Positions 1-12,400 are shown, numbered from the stretch's first letter. The stretch: 64,000 bases of DNA from Ricinus communis (GCF_019578655.1 NC_063256.1:21738005-21802004), one strand, 5' to 3'. Notes: a model not told the origin generated them from the sequence alone. Numbers and translations: made by a program.

Positions 1-126
1 AATCGCACTTGTGAAATATTTGGAGGTTAACAATGAGCTTATTGTTCTTTGAGATTATTTATTTCTTTCTTTCATAATATTCAGGCAAGATTTGAGGATG
101 AATCTTTTGAAAGAAAGGGAGAATAA
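1..126 (+). mobile_element. 3' end of Ty3-type internal region with polypurine tract (family A)
   Basis: This is the tail of the pol region of a family A retroelement. It carries the short acidic FEDES-like reading at about 91-105 that commonly closes Ty3-type polyproteins, followed by a purine run at 109-122 that fits the polypurine tract priming plus-strand DNA synthesis. The same sequence recurs at 45,190-45,304 next to another family A LTR, which supports the assignment. The rest of the element lies left of the window. Confidence 0.6.
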
Positions 127-147
127 TGAGAACCCATGTAGCATAAC

Positions 148-330
148 GAATCCTACTCGAACAAGAAATCCTAATTTAACTAGGAATCCTAATCCAACAA
201 GGAGTCCTAATAATATTTGGAGTTCAAGTGAAGATGGGAATCCTGATTCAGCTAGGAGTCCTACTCTGACTAGGAATCCTACTGAAGCTAGGAGTCCTAC
301 TCTAACTAGAAATCCTAATCCAGCTAGAAT
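148..330 (+). repeat. U3 minisatellite of palindromic AGGANTCCT boxes
   Basis: About ten copies of a 9-bp box (AGGAATCCT or AGGAGTCCT, some with one change), mostly at 18-bp spacing and separated by a variable 9-bp spacer. The box is an odd-centred palindrome. One degenerate stretch interrupts the array at about 212-240. The same array sits at the start of each other family A LTR. An apparent TRNPN/TRSP-type protein repeat read through it is a by-product of the 18-bp period. Confidence 0.8.
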
Positions 331-798
331 CGTACACGAGCCACTCAAATATGATGGACTAATGACTAGAGCTTGCATGATGAAGTTCAAGGATGCTTTA
401 GGAGTGGTTGTGAAGTGAGAGTTGAAGCTTGGGTTGAAGATCCAAAGTCCAAATGAGATTTGGTTTAATCAAGATAATGAGCCTGAAGGTACTCTTATCA
501 ACTTAATTCAATGTATGGAGACATGAATAAGTCAAAATAGGCCCAAAATAAACAAGTCAAGCTAATTTGGAGTCCAATACTCAAGAATGAGCCACTTGTT
601 ACATATTACTTAAGTCCAAATGTCATATTTATTATATGGGCTAGGGTTGGATGAATTTTTAGAGTATTTGCTCATTTAAAGAAGTCTTTTAATAGTTAGG
701 AGTCTTGTTTTAAGTTATCTCTTTAGTTTAGGAGTTCTATTCCTAGTCTTATTGTTATTTGCTTCCTTATCATTATAGAATTAGGTTTTTTTAAGACC

Positions 799-806
799 TA
801 TATAAG
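799..806 (+). promoter_or_regulatory. TATA box of family A LTR
   Basis: TATATAAG within a block (ACCTATATAAGCTAGTACGAA) conserved in the other family A LTRs at 4,016 and 43,689. It lies downstream of the 9-mer array, as expected of a U3 promoter. Identity rests on conservation and position, not on transcript data. Confidence 0.55.
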
Positions 807-1189
807 CTAGTACGAATTTCTATGTAAAGGAAGTTGTTGAATATTGATTATTTTGGAGTTAATTCTCTTTTTCTTCTTTTATGAACTTCGTGAATTTATC
901 AAGTGAAGGCTTGATATTTTACAAACTTAGTGTAATCTAAACTTATATTTATGTTAAACAACCTTTAGTCTTTTATAATTAAGGTTCTTAAGTACAAGTT
1001 ACTTAAGGGTCTTGTTGGGAATTATAATTTTTTTGCTTGATTAGTTGAACGATCCTTGGTGAAGATATCAACATTGAATACGGGTTTGGCACAAGTTAGC
1101 CACATTTGTATCACGTGAGGCATCTCAAAACATATTTCAGCCATCATTTCTTACTGAATAATTTCAATTCTTTCTTTTACTACTAATAG

Positions 1190-1610
1190 TACTAATAGTT
1201 CTTCTATTTTCTTCAATTAACTTCCTTAGATAAGAAAGCTAAGAATGGTTCTTTTTCCTTGATTTTATTTTGAATAACTTGAATTTCTTTTATTCTTGGA
1301 CTAGAAATAAAAGAGAAATGAATTATTCTTCTTTCCTTTTCTAGTGTTATTCCGTTCTCAGACACCTCTTTTATTGGATATTACTGGGTGAGATAACCCT
1401 TTCACCATTATAAATGGTACTTGGAAGCAAACTCCTTTATTACATAATGCAACATATGATAGTTTATACTTAATCCTTAATCTTGACCTGTCTACCATAT
1501 TTAATTCTTCTGTTGTTTTACAGAAATATTTGGATGGAACTATCCCCTTATTAATGCAATTCAAGTCAGCTCCTGAATCTAATAAAGCAATACTATGAAA
1601 AAAATTGCTT
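1190..1610 (-). pseudogene. Endogenous pararetrovirus-like aspartic protease remnant
   Basis: Read on the minus strand, this segment has a retropepsin active-site motif, Asp-Ser-Gly-Ala, encoded at 1,568-1,579. It is followed by an NC-rich stretch and a long continuation typical of plant pararetrovirus (Caulimoviridae) and related endogenous polyproteins. The protease would mature the polyprotein by cleavage. The reading is open from about 1,600 down to about 1,205, apart from a possible break near 1,360-1,370, and then hits several stops. No reverse transcriptase follows within the window, so the copy is truncated. The family assignment comes from the overall look of the protease plus the capsid-like motif upstream; a Ty3-type gag-PR relic is the alternative. 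Confidence 0.5.
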
Positions 1611-1698
1611 ATTGACTACTATGGTAATATAAGTATTCCATTTATGAGTAACTACGTGATCTACCAAATTAATAAATTGGAGATTATCTACTTCGTCC

Positions 1699-1923
1699 TC
1701 ATTTAATGTGTCTCTTTCTACCTTTTTTAGGTCGGTTAGCAGACCTTTCCATCTCTTCTTCTTCCTCCTCTTCCTCTCTTCTTTTGGCTATTTCTAAAAG
1801 AGATATTCTCTCTCTTAATTCTTTTAATTCTGTGTTAACAACATTTATCTCCGCTCTTAGTTCTCCTAATGTAGGTTCTCTGACTTTAGCCTTTCTAGAT
1901 CTCTTTTGATGCCAAACTTCCAT
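1699..1923 (-). pseudogene. Coiled-coil segment of the pararetrovirus-like polyprotein
   Basis: A 74-residue minus-strand reading whose middle (about residues 18-48) has the regular Leu/Ile spacing of a coiled coil. An acidic run of eight Glu and a basic tail (KKGRKRH) follow. It lies between the capsid-like segment (2,281-2,838) and the protease (1,190-1,610) in the same orientation, where a polyprotein linker or virion-associated coiled coil would be expected. The poly-Glu run reflects a TTC/CTC microsatellite on the plus strand. No function can be assigned on its own. Confidence 0.4.
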
Positions 1924-2280
1924 ATGTATACATATTATGTGGGATTACTCCATCCTATTTATTTTTAATCCTCGTCTTAACCCTTTCTGCAAATAAGGGC
2001 GGTAATCCTTATAGGAACTTTTCTTTTCAAAAATCATTATGATTGTCTTCATCTAGTGTAAACCGTAGAGAAGAACACTTCTTTATACCATTTAAAATGT
2101 GATAAATCGGGGCACCTGAAATTCATAAGCTATTCATACGATTTATCTAAAAAGCAGTAGTGGATCCTATGAAGTGAATTATAATAAGGTATTAACTGCA
2201 TCAGAATCGCTCTTTGTTGCATAACTAGTTGCTTCCAGTGTTTTGAATAGTAGTCATTTCAGTTTGCTCCAAGAATCTGC

Positions 2281-2838
2281 ATTTTCGCTTCTTACAATAA
2301 ATAAAAATCCCACCAGCCTTTAAGCTGGCGTATAAAGCCTACGGTGACGTCTTTAGCTACCGTGTCATCAGAATTCCCTCGCACTCTTGAAGGGTTTACA
2401 TTCAGATAGTCTGTCTATATTCCATTCAACTATAGATGTACCATCATATTAGACAAAATTAAAGGAATTATCTTCATATGGAAGATCAATAGGGGATGGC
2501 CTTAGATAATAAGGCTTTGCTGGAATACTATCATTTATCTTAGGATAGGTAATTTTATTAATCTGGTTTATGTCTTCAGAAAATATACTTTCGAGATTAT
2601 TAATAAATCTTTCTTCCTTTTCAAACTCTTCTAAGTCGGATCCTTCCGATTCCCATCCCTCTAGTTCAATACTTTCTATCAGAATCTCGACAGAAGGTGG
2701 CTTAGAATAAAATACCTTGAAGTCGAATTTTCCTAATGGTTGTCCTAAAAGATCTTTGCATTTGTTTAAAGGAGTAATACTCTTACCATGATCATTTATT
2801 TCTAGTGACGAGAGTCTCTTCATTAACTCTTCGACCAT
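2281..2838 (-). pseudogene. Capsid/gag-like remnant of an endogenous pararetrovirus
   Basis: The minus-strand reading is open from 2,838 to 2,449 (129 residues, acidic, ending with a Tyr/Pro-rich PYYLRPSPIDLPYED segment). After a break, a capsid-type motif QLKGWWD is encoded at 2,307-2,327, inside a Gly-Phe-x-x-Gln-Leu context with a stop shortly after. QLKGWW motifs are, to my knowledge, characteristic of capsid domains in plant endogenous caulimovirid and gag-like polyproteins. The order on the minus strand (this segment, coiled coil, protease) matches a pararetroviral polyprotein. Stops and a missing stretch show it is non-functional. Confidence 0.5.
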
Positions 2839-3064
2839 TTAAGTTTTTTCATCTCTTGCTAGTTTTAGATCTAGCTTATCCATTGGTTGAAATAAGATCT
2901 TCTTCTCATACGAAGTAGAAGAAGATTCTTGCTTCGAAATATAATTAGTTGTTGGCTTTAAGCCGCCTACTTTGGATTCTATTTTATCCAGTTGCTTTCC
3001 AATTGTGTATACCGATAAGTTGGAAAATTTATTTTATTGTATTATAACTTCTACATTTCCTCCT

Positions 3065-3319
3065 TTATAAGGAGAGCATATGACTTTCTTTTTTATTTTC
3101 TATTTTATGGGAGAGATCTATTGGAGGGGAATGGACACTTTTAATAAGTTTTCCTTTTGTTGTAAAATAATTTTTATAAACAGTTTTTAAGGTATTAAGA
3201 ATCTGTTTATTCGAGAAGTTTGGAAAAGATTTTCCTAACAGTTTAAAGCAATGTCGAAGGAATTCTGGAAATTCTTTAGTTCCTTCTTTAGCTTTGTAAA
3301 GGTGGTATTTTTTCCACAT
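3065..3319 (-). pseudogene. Unrecognised 84-residue segment upstream of the capsid-like remnant
   Basis: A minus-strand reading rich in Lys, Phe and Tyr with no stop over 84 codons. It is collinear with, and upstream of, the capsid-like remnant at 2,281-2,838, so it is probably an earlier part of the same pararetrovirus-like polyprotein. I do not recognise a specific domain. The block appears to start near 3,340, shortly before the family A LTR at about 3,423. Confidence 0.35.
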
Positions 3320-3443
3320 CTTTTGATCTTTAATCGAAAGATATGTAGGTTATTATAATAATCGTTATATAAAAATCTTCCTTGTTGGACTAATTCTCCT
3401 CTTAATTGAATTAAGCTTGTAGTGTGAAACGAACAAGACTAGC

Positions 3444-3640
3444 ACAATGAATCCTACTCCAACAAGGAGTCTTAATGCTACAAATCCTACTAGCTCAAGG
3501 AATCCTAATCCAATAAGGAGTCCTGACTCAACTAGAATCCTAACCATGCAAGGAATCTTGATGATATTAGGAGTTCAAGTAATGAAAGGAATCCTAATTC
3601 AACTAGGAACTTTAATTCAATGAAGAGTCCTAGTTTGATT
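3444..3640 (+). repeat. U3 array of AGGANTCCT palindromes
   Basis: Second copy of the array seen at 148-330: boxes of the form AGGAATCCT/AGGAGTCCT with 9-bp spacers, followed by degenerate boxes. It is again placed at the very start of the LTR, several hundred bases before the TATA box. Confidence 0.75.
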
Positions 3641-4015
3641 CAAATTACAAGTCGATAAGCTTATCCAAGACATTTGGACTAATGAAACATTAAGGCTTGA
3701 AGAATTAGATTTAAGTTCAAGGCTCATTAATCTAATTCAATTTATTGGGCTTGAATAAATCTAATTGGGCTTAAAACAACCAAAGAAGATGAATTTGAGC
3801 ATATGAAGACTTTGAGCCTAACTTGGCTTATGTTTTAAGGCCCATCTACATATAACTTATGTAAATTAGGATTTTATAGCTCATTTTGGGTGGCCATACA
3901 TGTATTTTATCCTAGTTAGGACTTTATTTAACTTATCTTTTTTAGTTAGGAAGGTTATCTTTATCTAGATAAGATGTAAATCCTTCTTAGTTAAGATTTA
4001 GGGTTTTCTAAGGCC

Positions 4016-4024
4016 TATATAAAG
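4016..4024 (+). promoter_or_regulatory. TATA box of family A LTR
   Basis: TATATAAAG within AAGGCCTATATAAAGGCTAG. The flanking bases are shared with the other two family A LTRs, making this the best candidate core promoter of the family. Confidence 0.6.
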
Positions 4025-4367
4025 GCTAGTATGAATTCTAATATAATTAATTCAGTTGAATTTGAGTAATAATTCATTATTAAACCTAAAAGTTGTTTTG
4101 CTCTTATCTTTAAGTTCTTGTGTAGAATAATGCATGCTTAAGAAACATTCAAGTAGATTTGATCATCTTCTTATGGAATGTTCGAAATGCGGATTTAGGA
4201 ACAAGTTTTCTAAATTCTAATTCTTGATCATCTTTCTAAGAAATCTATTTTCTAACCTCTCTTATGGGGTTGAACCAAATTGATTCTTGGGATTTTCATG
4301 TTAATGTGTTGGGGGTCCATAAATCAAAAGGGGTTCTCAAGCTTATTCATGGAGGTTCCATATCATT

Positions 4368-4379
4368 TGGTATTAGAGC
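4368..4379 (+). other. Primer-binding site (initiator Met tRNA type, one mismatch)
   Basis: TGGTATTAGAGC differs by one base from TGGTATCAGAGC, the usual plant initiator-Met tRNA priming site of Ty3 and Ty1 elements. It lies 2 bp after the LTR end, as expected, and fixes the element's plus orientation. Confidence 0.8.
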
Positions 4380-4403
4380 TTTGGCTTAGATCAAGATTTA
4401 TCC

Positions 4404-5630
4404 TTGACAAGCTTGACCGGTGGCATTAGGGCTTAGTTTGATGATCAAGCAAGATGAGACGAAAATCCACCCATGTAATGGAGAAATCATGTTGCTTTCT
4501 ATTAATCCAAATGGAAACGAGCGCATTTTAATGTTTAGGAGGCATATAATGAAGTAAATTGGGCCAGAGTGTTATTCGGTACACCCACTCAACTTTTCCC
4601 TTGTTTTTGTTAAGGAATCATGGAAACGCAATTGACTGATGGCATTGGGCGTGACTTGATGATCAAGCAGCATATGCAAATCCATGCACGTAAGGGAGAA
4701 ATCATATTGCTTTCCATTAATACAAGCGAGAATGCACGCATTTTGATGCTTGGGAGGCATATAATGAAACAAATTAGGTCGGAGTATTATTAGGTACGCC
4801 CATGTGAATTTTCCCTTATTTTCATTTATGGAGTCATGGTAACACAAACAAGCTTCACTAGTGGCATTATAGCGTGATTTGATCATCAAGAAGGAAGAGA
4901 CATAAATCCATGTGCATGATGGAGAAATCATGTTGCTTTCAAATAATTCAAGTGGGAATGTGCACATTTTGAAGTTTAGGACGTATATAATGAAGTAATT
5001 TGGTCCGGAGCATTATTAGGTAAGCCTATGCGAATTTTGCCTTGTTTTCATTAAGCTGGTTCATAAAATTTGGATTACGAGAGTTGTTGGCTAGTCCAAC
5101 TCCTCTCTAGTTCTTTATTTGACTTTAGTTTATTCATCTTTATTTATTTATTTATTCATATTTAGCTTATAGTTTCTTCTTCTTATGGAATAAGGGTTTT
5201 CGCACTATAAAAACGACATGCAACCAAATACTTGAGCTAGTGAGCATATTATTTGTCTTCTACCTTGCAAGAAATCAAGTTATGGATTCTTTTAAGAATC
5301 TTACGGACTTATAAAGACTCGTGCTAGTGAACCTAGACTCATCACTCACGTCCTTTCTTTGTTTTGTGTTCTTTGCCTACCCTTAGCATTTAAATCAATT
5401 TGATTTGATCCTTACACTTAATCATATGAAAGATAATAAAGAACTTGAAATTTGTTTTCTTATTGGATCCGAAATCCTAACTATATTTTCATTTCTTCAT
5501 TTCTTTTGTTCATCCCTTTCTACACCGATCCAATACTTAGAAAAATGCAAAGAAAGAAAATTAGTTGATCGACTATTGATATCATTCTCTGAATGAACCT
5601 AGACGATTCTCTTGGAGAAAAGAGGGAACG
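4404..5630 (+). repeat. Family B repeat: about 220-bp tandem units plus a 500-bp downstream segment
   Basis: Three tandem units of about 220 bp are anchored by a GATGATCAAGC box at about 4,440 and 4,659 and a variant at about 4,881 (spacings about 218 and 222 bp). Each contains an AGGGAGAAATCATGTTGCTTTC-like block and ends in a TTAGGTACGCCCATG-like block. The third unit runs into a segment with a TATA-like TATAAAAA (5,206-5,213) and a block ending near 5,600. The same unit plus segment occurs at 42,373-43,155. No coding potential or terminal repeats were recognised, so the class is unknown. Confidence 0.65.
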
Positions 5631-5759
5631 CCGAGTATCTAGGCATGCCCAAATATTCCAATTCAGGGTTTGCATTATTGGGATCTCTATCATTTCTTGT
5701 TTTTCTAGGCGCGAGGACTCTTGATGACATAAGGATTGGCATAAGAAATCATGGGAATG
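5631..5759. other. Unassigned spacer within the family B cluster
   Basis: Sequence between two family B copies. I see no coding region, RNA gene or recognisable repeat in it. Confidence 0.4.
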
Positions 5760-6482
5760 CAATTGACAAGCTTGGCTAGTAGATCGAGGCGTAACTTAAT
5801 GATCAGGAAAGACAGACATAAATCCATGCACATAAGGGAGAAATCATGTTGTTTCAATTATTCCAAGTGTAATACAAGTGGGAATGCGAGTGTTTTGATG
5901 TTCGAACGCATATGATAAAGCAATTTGGGTCAGAGTGTTATTAGATAGGCCCATGCGAATTTTCTCTTAGTTTAGTAAAGCTAGCTCATAATTTGGGACT
6001 ACGAGAGTTATTGACTAGTCAACTCTTCTCTAGTCCATGATTTGACTTCAGTTTATTCAACATTCTTTATTTATTCATTCATATTTAGCTTCTAGTTTCT
6101 TCTTCTTATGGAATAATGGCTTTAGCACTACAGAAACTGCATTCAACTGAATACTTGAGGACATGAGCGATAAATCTATGTTCGCTAGCGCGATTGTTGA
6201 TAAGTCTGCAAAGTTCTTGAAAGAATCCATAACTTGATTTCCCATAAGGTAGAAAATTGAAATAATATGCTCACTAACCTCAAGTATTTTGTTACGTACA
6301 ATTTTTATAGTGCAAAAGCCCTCATTCCATAAGAAGAAGAAACTAGAAGCTAAAAATGAATAAACAAATAAAGAAAGATGAATAAACTAAAGTCAAATCA
6401 AGAACTAGAGAGGAGTTGCCTAGTTAACAACTCTCATAGTCCTAAATTTAAGTGGGCCTACCTAATAACACGCTAAACCAAA
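5760..6482. repeat. Family B fold-back: direct partial copy followed by an inverted partial copy
   Basis: 5,760-6,152 is a plus-oriented family B copy (unit plus the start of its downstream segment). From about 6,150 to 6,482 the sequence is family B in reverse orientation, ending in the complement of the GTAGGCCCA block. The region around 5,940-6,150 can therefore pair with about 6,285-6,480 across a spacer of roughly 130 bp, giving a long imperfect hairpin. The inverted arm ends within a few bases of the first satellite monomer. Confidence 0.65.
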
Positions 6483-9400
6483 TTTTTTATATTGATAAAT
6501 ATACCACTTTTACTAGGTCGTTTTCTCATATTACATTATTAGCACTACAATGGTGTTGTTTTGTCAAATTCATAAATATACACATTTTACGGGGTTATTT
6601 CTTATATTGATAAATGTACCCCTTTTACGGGGTTATTTTCTCATATCATAAAATTAACCTATTTAAGGGGTTGTTTTCTCATACTCACAAATATACCAAA
6701 ATTATGCGGGTTTTTTCTCCGATTGATAAATATCCCCATATTACAGGATTGTTTTCCCATATTATAAAATTTACCCATTTTACGAGGTTGTTTTCTCAGA
6801 CTCGCAATTACACTACTTTTACGGGGTTGTTTTCTCAGATTCATAAATTGACACGTTTTTTACGGGGTTATTTTCTTATATCGACAAATATACCCTTTTT
6901 ACGGGGTTGTTTTCTCATATTATAAAATTAACCCATTTAAGGGGTTGTTTTCTCATACTCAAAGATATACCAAAATTACCGGGTTATTTTCTCTAATTGA
7001 TAAATATCCCTGTATTATAGTGTTGTTTTCTCATATTAAAAAATTTACCCCTTCTACGAGGCTGTTTTCACAAACTCGCAATTACACTACTATTATGGGG
7101 TTGTTTTCCCTAATTCATAAATATAGACGTTTTTACATGGTTATTTTCTTATATCGACAAATACACCCATTTTACGGGGTTATTTTCTCAGATTAAAAAA
7201 TTAACCCATTTAAGGGGTTGTTTTCTCATACTCACAAATATACCAAAATTACGGGGTTATTTTCTCTGATTGATAAATATCCCCGTATTACGTGGTTGTT
7301 TTCTCATATTGAAAAATTTACCCCTTCTACGAGGCTGTTCTCACAGACTCGCAATTACACCACTTTTACGGGGTTCTTTTGTCAGATGCATAAATATACA
7401 TGTTTTCTAGGGTTATTTTCTTATATTGATAAATATACCACTTTTACGAGGTCGTTTTCTCAAATTAAATTATTAGCACTATTATACGGTTGTTTTTAAT
7501 AAATTCATAAATGTAGATGTCTTACGGGGTTATTTTCTTATATCGACAAATATACCCCTTTTTACGAGGTTATTTTCTCATATTATAAAATTAATCCATT
7601 TAAGGGGTTGTTTTCCCATACTCAGAAATATACTAAAATTACGGGTTATTTTCTTTGATTGATAGATAACCCCGTATTACGGGGTTGTTTTCTCGTATAA
7701 AAAAATTTACCCCTTCTACGAGCCTGTTTTCTCAGACTCGCAGTGAAACTACTTTTAAAGGGTTATTTTCTCATGATTCATAAATGTACACGTTTTACGA
7801 GTTTTTTCTTATATAGATAATTATACCACTTTTATGTGGTCGTTTTCTCATATCAAATTATTAGCTCTATTATACGGGTGTTTTGTCAAATTCATATATA
7901 TACACGTTTTACGGAATAATTTTCTTATATCGACAAATATACACCTTTTACGGGATTATTTTCTCATATTATAAAATATACCCATTTAAGAGATTGTTTT
8001 CTCATACTTACAAATATATAAAAATTACGGGATTATTTTTCCGATTAATAAATATCCCCGTATTACGGGGTTGTTTTCTCATATTAAAAAATTTACCCTT
8101 TCTAAGAGGTTGTTTTCTCAAACTCGCTATTACACTATTTTTACGAGGTTGTTTCCTTAGATTTATAAATATACACGCTTTACAAGGTTATTTTCTTATA
8201 TTGATAAATATAAAACTTTTACGGGATCATTTTCTCATATTTAATTATTAGCACTATTATAGGGTTGTTTTGTCAAATTCATAAATTTACACATTTTACG
8301 GGGTTGTTTTCTCATATTATAAAATTAACTTATTTAAGATGTTGTTTTCTCATACTCACAAATATACCAAAATTACGGAGTTATTTTTCTCCGATTGATA
8401 AATACCCCGTATTTACGGGGTTGTTTTCTCATATTAAAAAATATACCCCTTCTACGAGGCTGTTTTCTCATACTCGCAGTTACAATACTTTTACGGGCTT
8501 GTTTTCTCATATTCATTAATATACATGTTTTATGGGGTTATTTTCTTATATTGATAATTATACCACTTTACGGGGTCATTTTCTCATATTAAATTAGTAG
8601 CACTATTACGGGGTTGTTTTGTCAAATTCATAAATTTACACATTTTACAGGGTTATTTTCTTATATCGACAAATATACCACTTTTACGGGGTTGTTTTCT
8701 CATATTGAAAAATTAACCCATTTAAGGGCTTGTTTTCTCATACTCATAAATATACCAAAATTACGGAGTTATTTTCTCCGATTGATAAATATCCCCGTAT
8801 TACGTGGTTATTTTTCATATTAAAAAATTTACCCCTTCTATGAGGCTGTTCTCACTGACTCGCAATTACACTACTTTTACGGGGTTCTTTTCTCATAATC
8901 ATAAATATACACGTTTTACCGGGGTTATTTTCTTATATTGATAAATATACCACTTTTATCTGGTCGTTTTCTCATATTAAATTATTAGCCCTATTATACG
9001 GTTGTTTTGTCAAATTCATAAATATAGACGTTTTACGGGATTATTTTCTTATATCAATAAATATACCCCTTTTACGGGGTTGTTTTCTCATACTCTAGAA
9101 TTAACCCAATAAAGTGGTTGTTATCCCATACTCACAAATATACCAAAATTATGGGGTTATTTTCTCTAATTCATAAATATCCCCGTATTACGAGTTATCT
9201 TCTCATATTAAAAAATATACCCCTTCTACGAGGCTGTTTTCTCATACTCGTAGTTACACTACTTTTACGGGGTTGTTTTCTCATATTCATAAATATACAT
9301 ATTTTACGGGTTTATTTTATTATATTGATAATTATACCACTTTTACGGGGTCATTTTTCATATTAAATTATTAATACTATTATGGGGTTATTTTGTCAAA

Positions 9401-12400
9401 TTCATAAATTTACACACTTGACGGGGTTATTTTCTTATATCGACAAATATACCACTTTTACAGGGTTGTTTTCTCATACTCTAAAATTATCCCATTTAAG
9501 GGGGTTGTTTTACCATACTCACAAATATACCAAAATTATGGGGTTATTTTCTCTGATTGATAAATATCCCCGTATTACGGATTGTTCCCTAAGATTTATA
9601 AATATACCCCTCTTACGGGATTCTTTTGTTATATTAAAAACTTTACCCCTTCTATGAGGTTGTTTTCACATACTCACAATTACACTACTTTTACGGGATT
9701 CTTTTCTCATATTCATAAATATACACGTTTTACGGGGTTATTTCCTTATATTGATAAATATACCACTTTTACGGGGGTCATTTTCTCATATTAAAATATT
9801 AGCACTATTATGGGGTTGTTTTGTCAAATTCATAAATATATATGTTTTATAGGGTTATTTTCTTATATCAACAAATATATCCCTTTTACAGGGTTGTTTT
9901 CTCATATTACAAAATTAACCCATTCAAGGCATTGTTTTGTCATACTCACAAATATATAAAATTTCGGTGTTATTTTCTCAGATTGATAAATATCCCCGTA
10001 TTACGGGATTATTTTCTCCGATTGATAAATATCTTCGTATACGAGGTTGTTTTCTCATATTAAAAAATTTATCCCTTCTACGAGGCTGTTTTCTCAAACT
10101 CGCAATTACACTACTTTTACGGGGTTGTTTTCTCAGATTTACAAATATACACGTTTTCCGTGGTTATTTTCTTGGATTTATAAATATACCACTTTTACGG
10201 GGTTAGATTCTTATATTAAATTTTTAGCACTTTTATGTGGTTGTTTTGTCAAATTCATAAATATACACATCTTACGGGGTTATTTTCTGATATCGACAAA
10301 TATATCCCTTTTACAGGGTTATTTCTCATATTCATAAATATACACATTTTATGGGGTTATTTTCTTATATTGATAATTAAACTACTTTTATGGGGTCGTT
10401 TTCTCATATTAGCACTATTATAGGGTTGTTTTGTCAAATTCATAAATTTGCACGTTTTACGAGGGTTATTTTCCTATACCAACAAATATACCCCTTTTAC
10501 GGGGTTGTTTTGTCATGCTCTAAAATTAACCCACTTAAGTGGTTGTTTTCCTGTACTCACAAATATACCAAAATTACGGGATTATTTTCTCTGATTGATA
10601 AATATCCCCGTAATACGAGGTTGTTTTCTCATATTAAAAAATTTACCCCTTCTACGAGGATGTTTCAGACTCGCAATTACACTACTTTTATGAAGTTATT
10701 TTCTTATATTGATAAATATAAAACTTTTACGGGGTTATTTTCTCATATTAAATTATCAGCACTATTATAGGATTGTTTTGTCAAATTCATAAATTTACAC
10801 GTTTTACGGGGTTAGTTTCCTATATCGACAAATATACTCCCTTTTATGGAGTTGTTTTCTCATGCTCTAAAATTAACCCATTTAAGGGGGTTGTTTTCCC
10901 ATACTCACAAATATACAAAAATTACGTGGTGATTTTCTCTGATTGATAAATATTCTTGTATTACGGGATTGTTTCCTAATATTTATAAATATACCTCTCT
11001 TACGGGGTTGTTTTATTATATTAAAAAATTTACTCCTTCTACGAGGCTGTTTTCATAGACTCGTAATTACATTACTTTGACGGGGTTCTTTTCTCGGATT
11101 CATAAATATACACGTTTTACGGGGTTATTTTCTTATATTGATAAATATACCACTTTTACGGGGTTCATTTCTCATATTAAATTATTAGCACTATTATGGG
11201 GTTGTTTTCTCAAATTCATAAATATACACATTTTACTGGTTATTTTCTTATATCGACAAATATACCCCTTTTACGGGGTTGTTTCTCATATTATAAAATT
11301 TACCCATTTAAGGGGTTGATTTCTCATACTCACAAATATACAAAATTACGAGGTTATTTTCTCGGATTGATAAATATCCCCGTATTAAGGGGTTATTTTC
11401 TCCGATTGATAAATATCCCCATATTATGGGGTTGTTTTCTCATATTAAAAATTTATCCCTTCTGACGTTTTCTCAGACTCGCAATTACACTACTTTTACG
11501 GGGTTGTTTTCTTAGATTCACAAATATACACATTTTCCGAGGTTATTTTCTTATATTTATAAATATACCACTTTTACGAGGTCGGATTCTCATATTAAAT
11601 CTTTAGCACTTTTATGTGGTTGTTTTGTCAAATTCCTAAATATACACATTTTAAGGGGTTATTTTCTGATATCGACAAATATACCCCTTTTGCGAGGTTG
11701 TTTTCTCATATTATAAAATTAACCAATTTAAGGGGTTGTTTTCTCATACTCACAAATATACCAAAATTATGAGGTTATTTTCTCCGATTGATAAATATCC
11801 CCGTATTACGGGATTGTTTTCTCATATTAAAAAGTTTACTCCTTCTAAGAGGTTGTTTTCTCGGACTCGCAATTACTACTTTTACGGGGTTGCTTTCTCA
11901 TATTCATAAATATCCATGTTTTACGGAGGGTTATTTTCATATATTGATAAATATACCACTTTTACGGCCGTTTTCTCATATTAAATTATTAGCACTATTA
12001 TGGGGTTGTTTTCTCAAATTCATAAATATACACATTTTATAGAGTTATTTTCTTATATCGATAAATATACCCCATTTACGGGGTTGTTTTGTCAAATTCA
12101 TAAATATACACGTTCTATGAGGTATTTTTATTATATGGACAAATATACCACTTTTACGAGGTCATTTTCTCATATTAAATTATTAGCACTATTATGGGGT
12201 TGTTTTCTCAAATTCATAAATATACACGTTTTACGGGTTATTTCTTATATCGACAAATATACCACTTTTAGGGGAATGTTTTCTCATATTATAAAATTAA
12301 CCCATTTAAGGGGTTGTTTTCTCATACTCACAAATATATAAAATTACTTTTACGGGGATGTTTTCTTAGATTCACAAATATACACATTTTTCGAGGTTAT

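Larger units (their letters stand above)
127..1105 (+). mobile_element. Family A LTR (diverged copy)
   Basis: An LTR-like segment starts directly after the polypurine tract, probably with TG at 127. It shares with the LTRs at 3,423 and 43,156 a palindromic-9-mer array near its start, a central TATA region and general sequence. The right edge is not sharp: similarity fades around 1,050-1,110, where minus-strand pararetrovirus-like sequence begins. No terminal CA or target duplication could be fixed, so the end is approximate. Confidence 0.5.
3423..4365 (+). mobile_element. Family A LTR followed by a primer-binding site
   Basis: About 943 bp, from TGTGAAACGAAC at 3,423 to ATATCA at 4,365, immediately followed by a Met-type primer-binding site. 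It contains the palindromic-9-mer array (about 3,444-3,640) and a TATA region (4,016-4,024). Its terminal stretch (TTATTCATGGAGGT) matches the LTR at 43,156-44,041, which independently supports both edges. Only about 25 bp of matching internal sequence follows before family B repeat begins, so the element behind this LTR has been lost or replaced. Confidence 0.7.

Noticed and set aside
92..418. Proline/asparagine-repeat protein (TRNPN/TRSP repeats), also at 43,139-43,354 and 45,237-45,455
   Set aside because: It is a translation of the 18-bp U3 minisatellite in LTRs and has no support as a coding region.
4572..4967. 131-codon minus-strand frame in the family B tandem units
   Set aside because: Crosses two tandem units, has no recognisable domain and is not kept in the copy at 42,373.
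6488..6700. Target-site duplication around the whole satellite array
   Set aside because: Comparing 6,480-6,490 with 40,870-40,885 shows no matching flanks, so the array did not arrive as one inserted unit.
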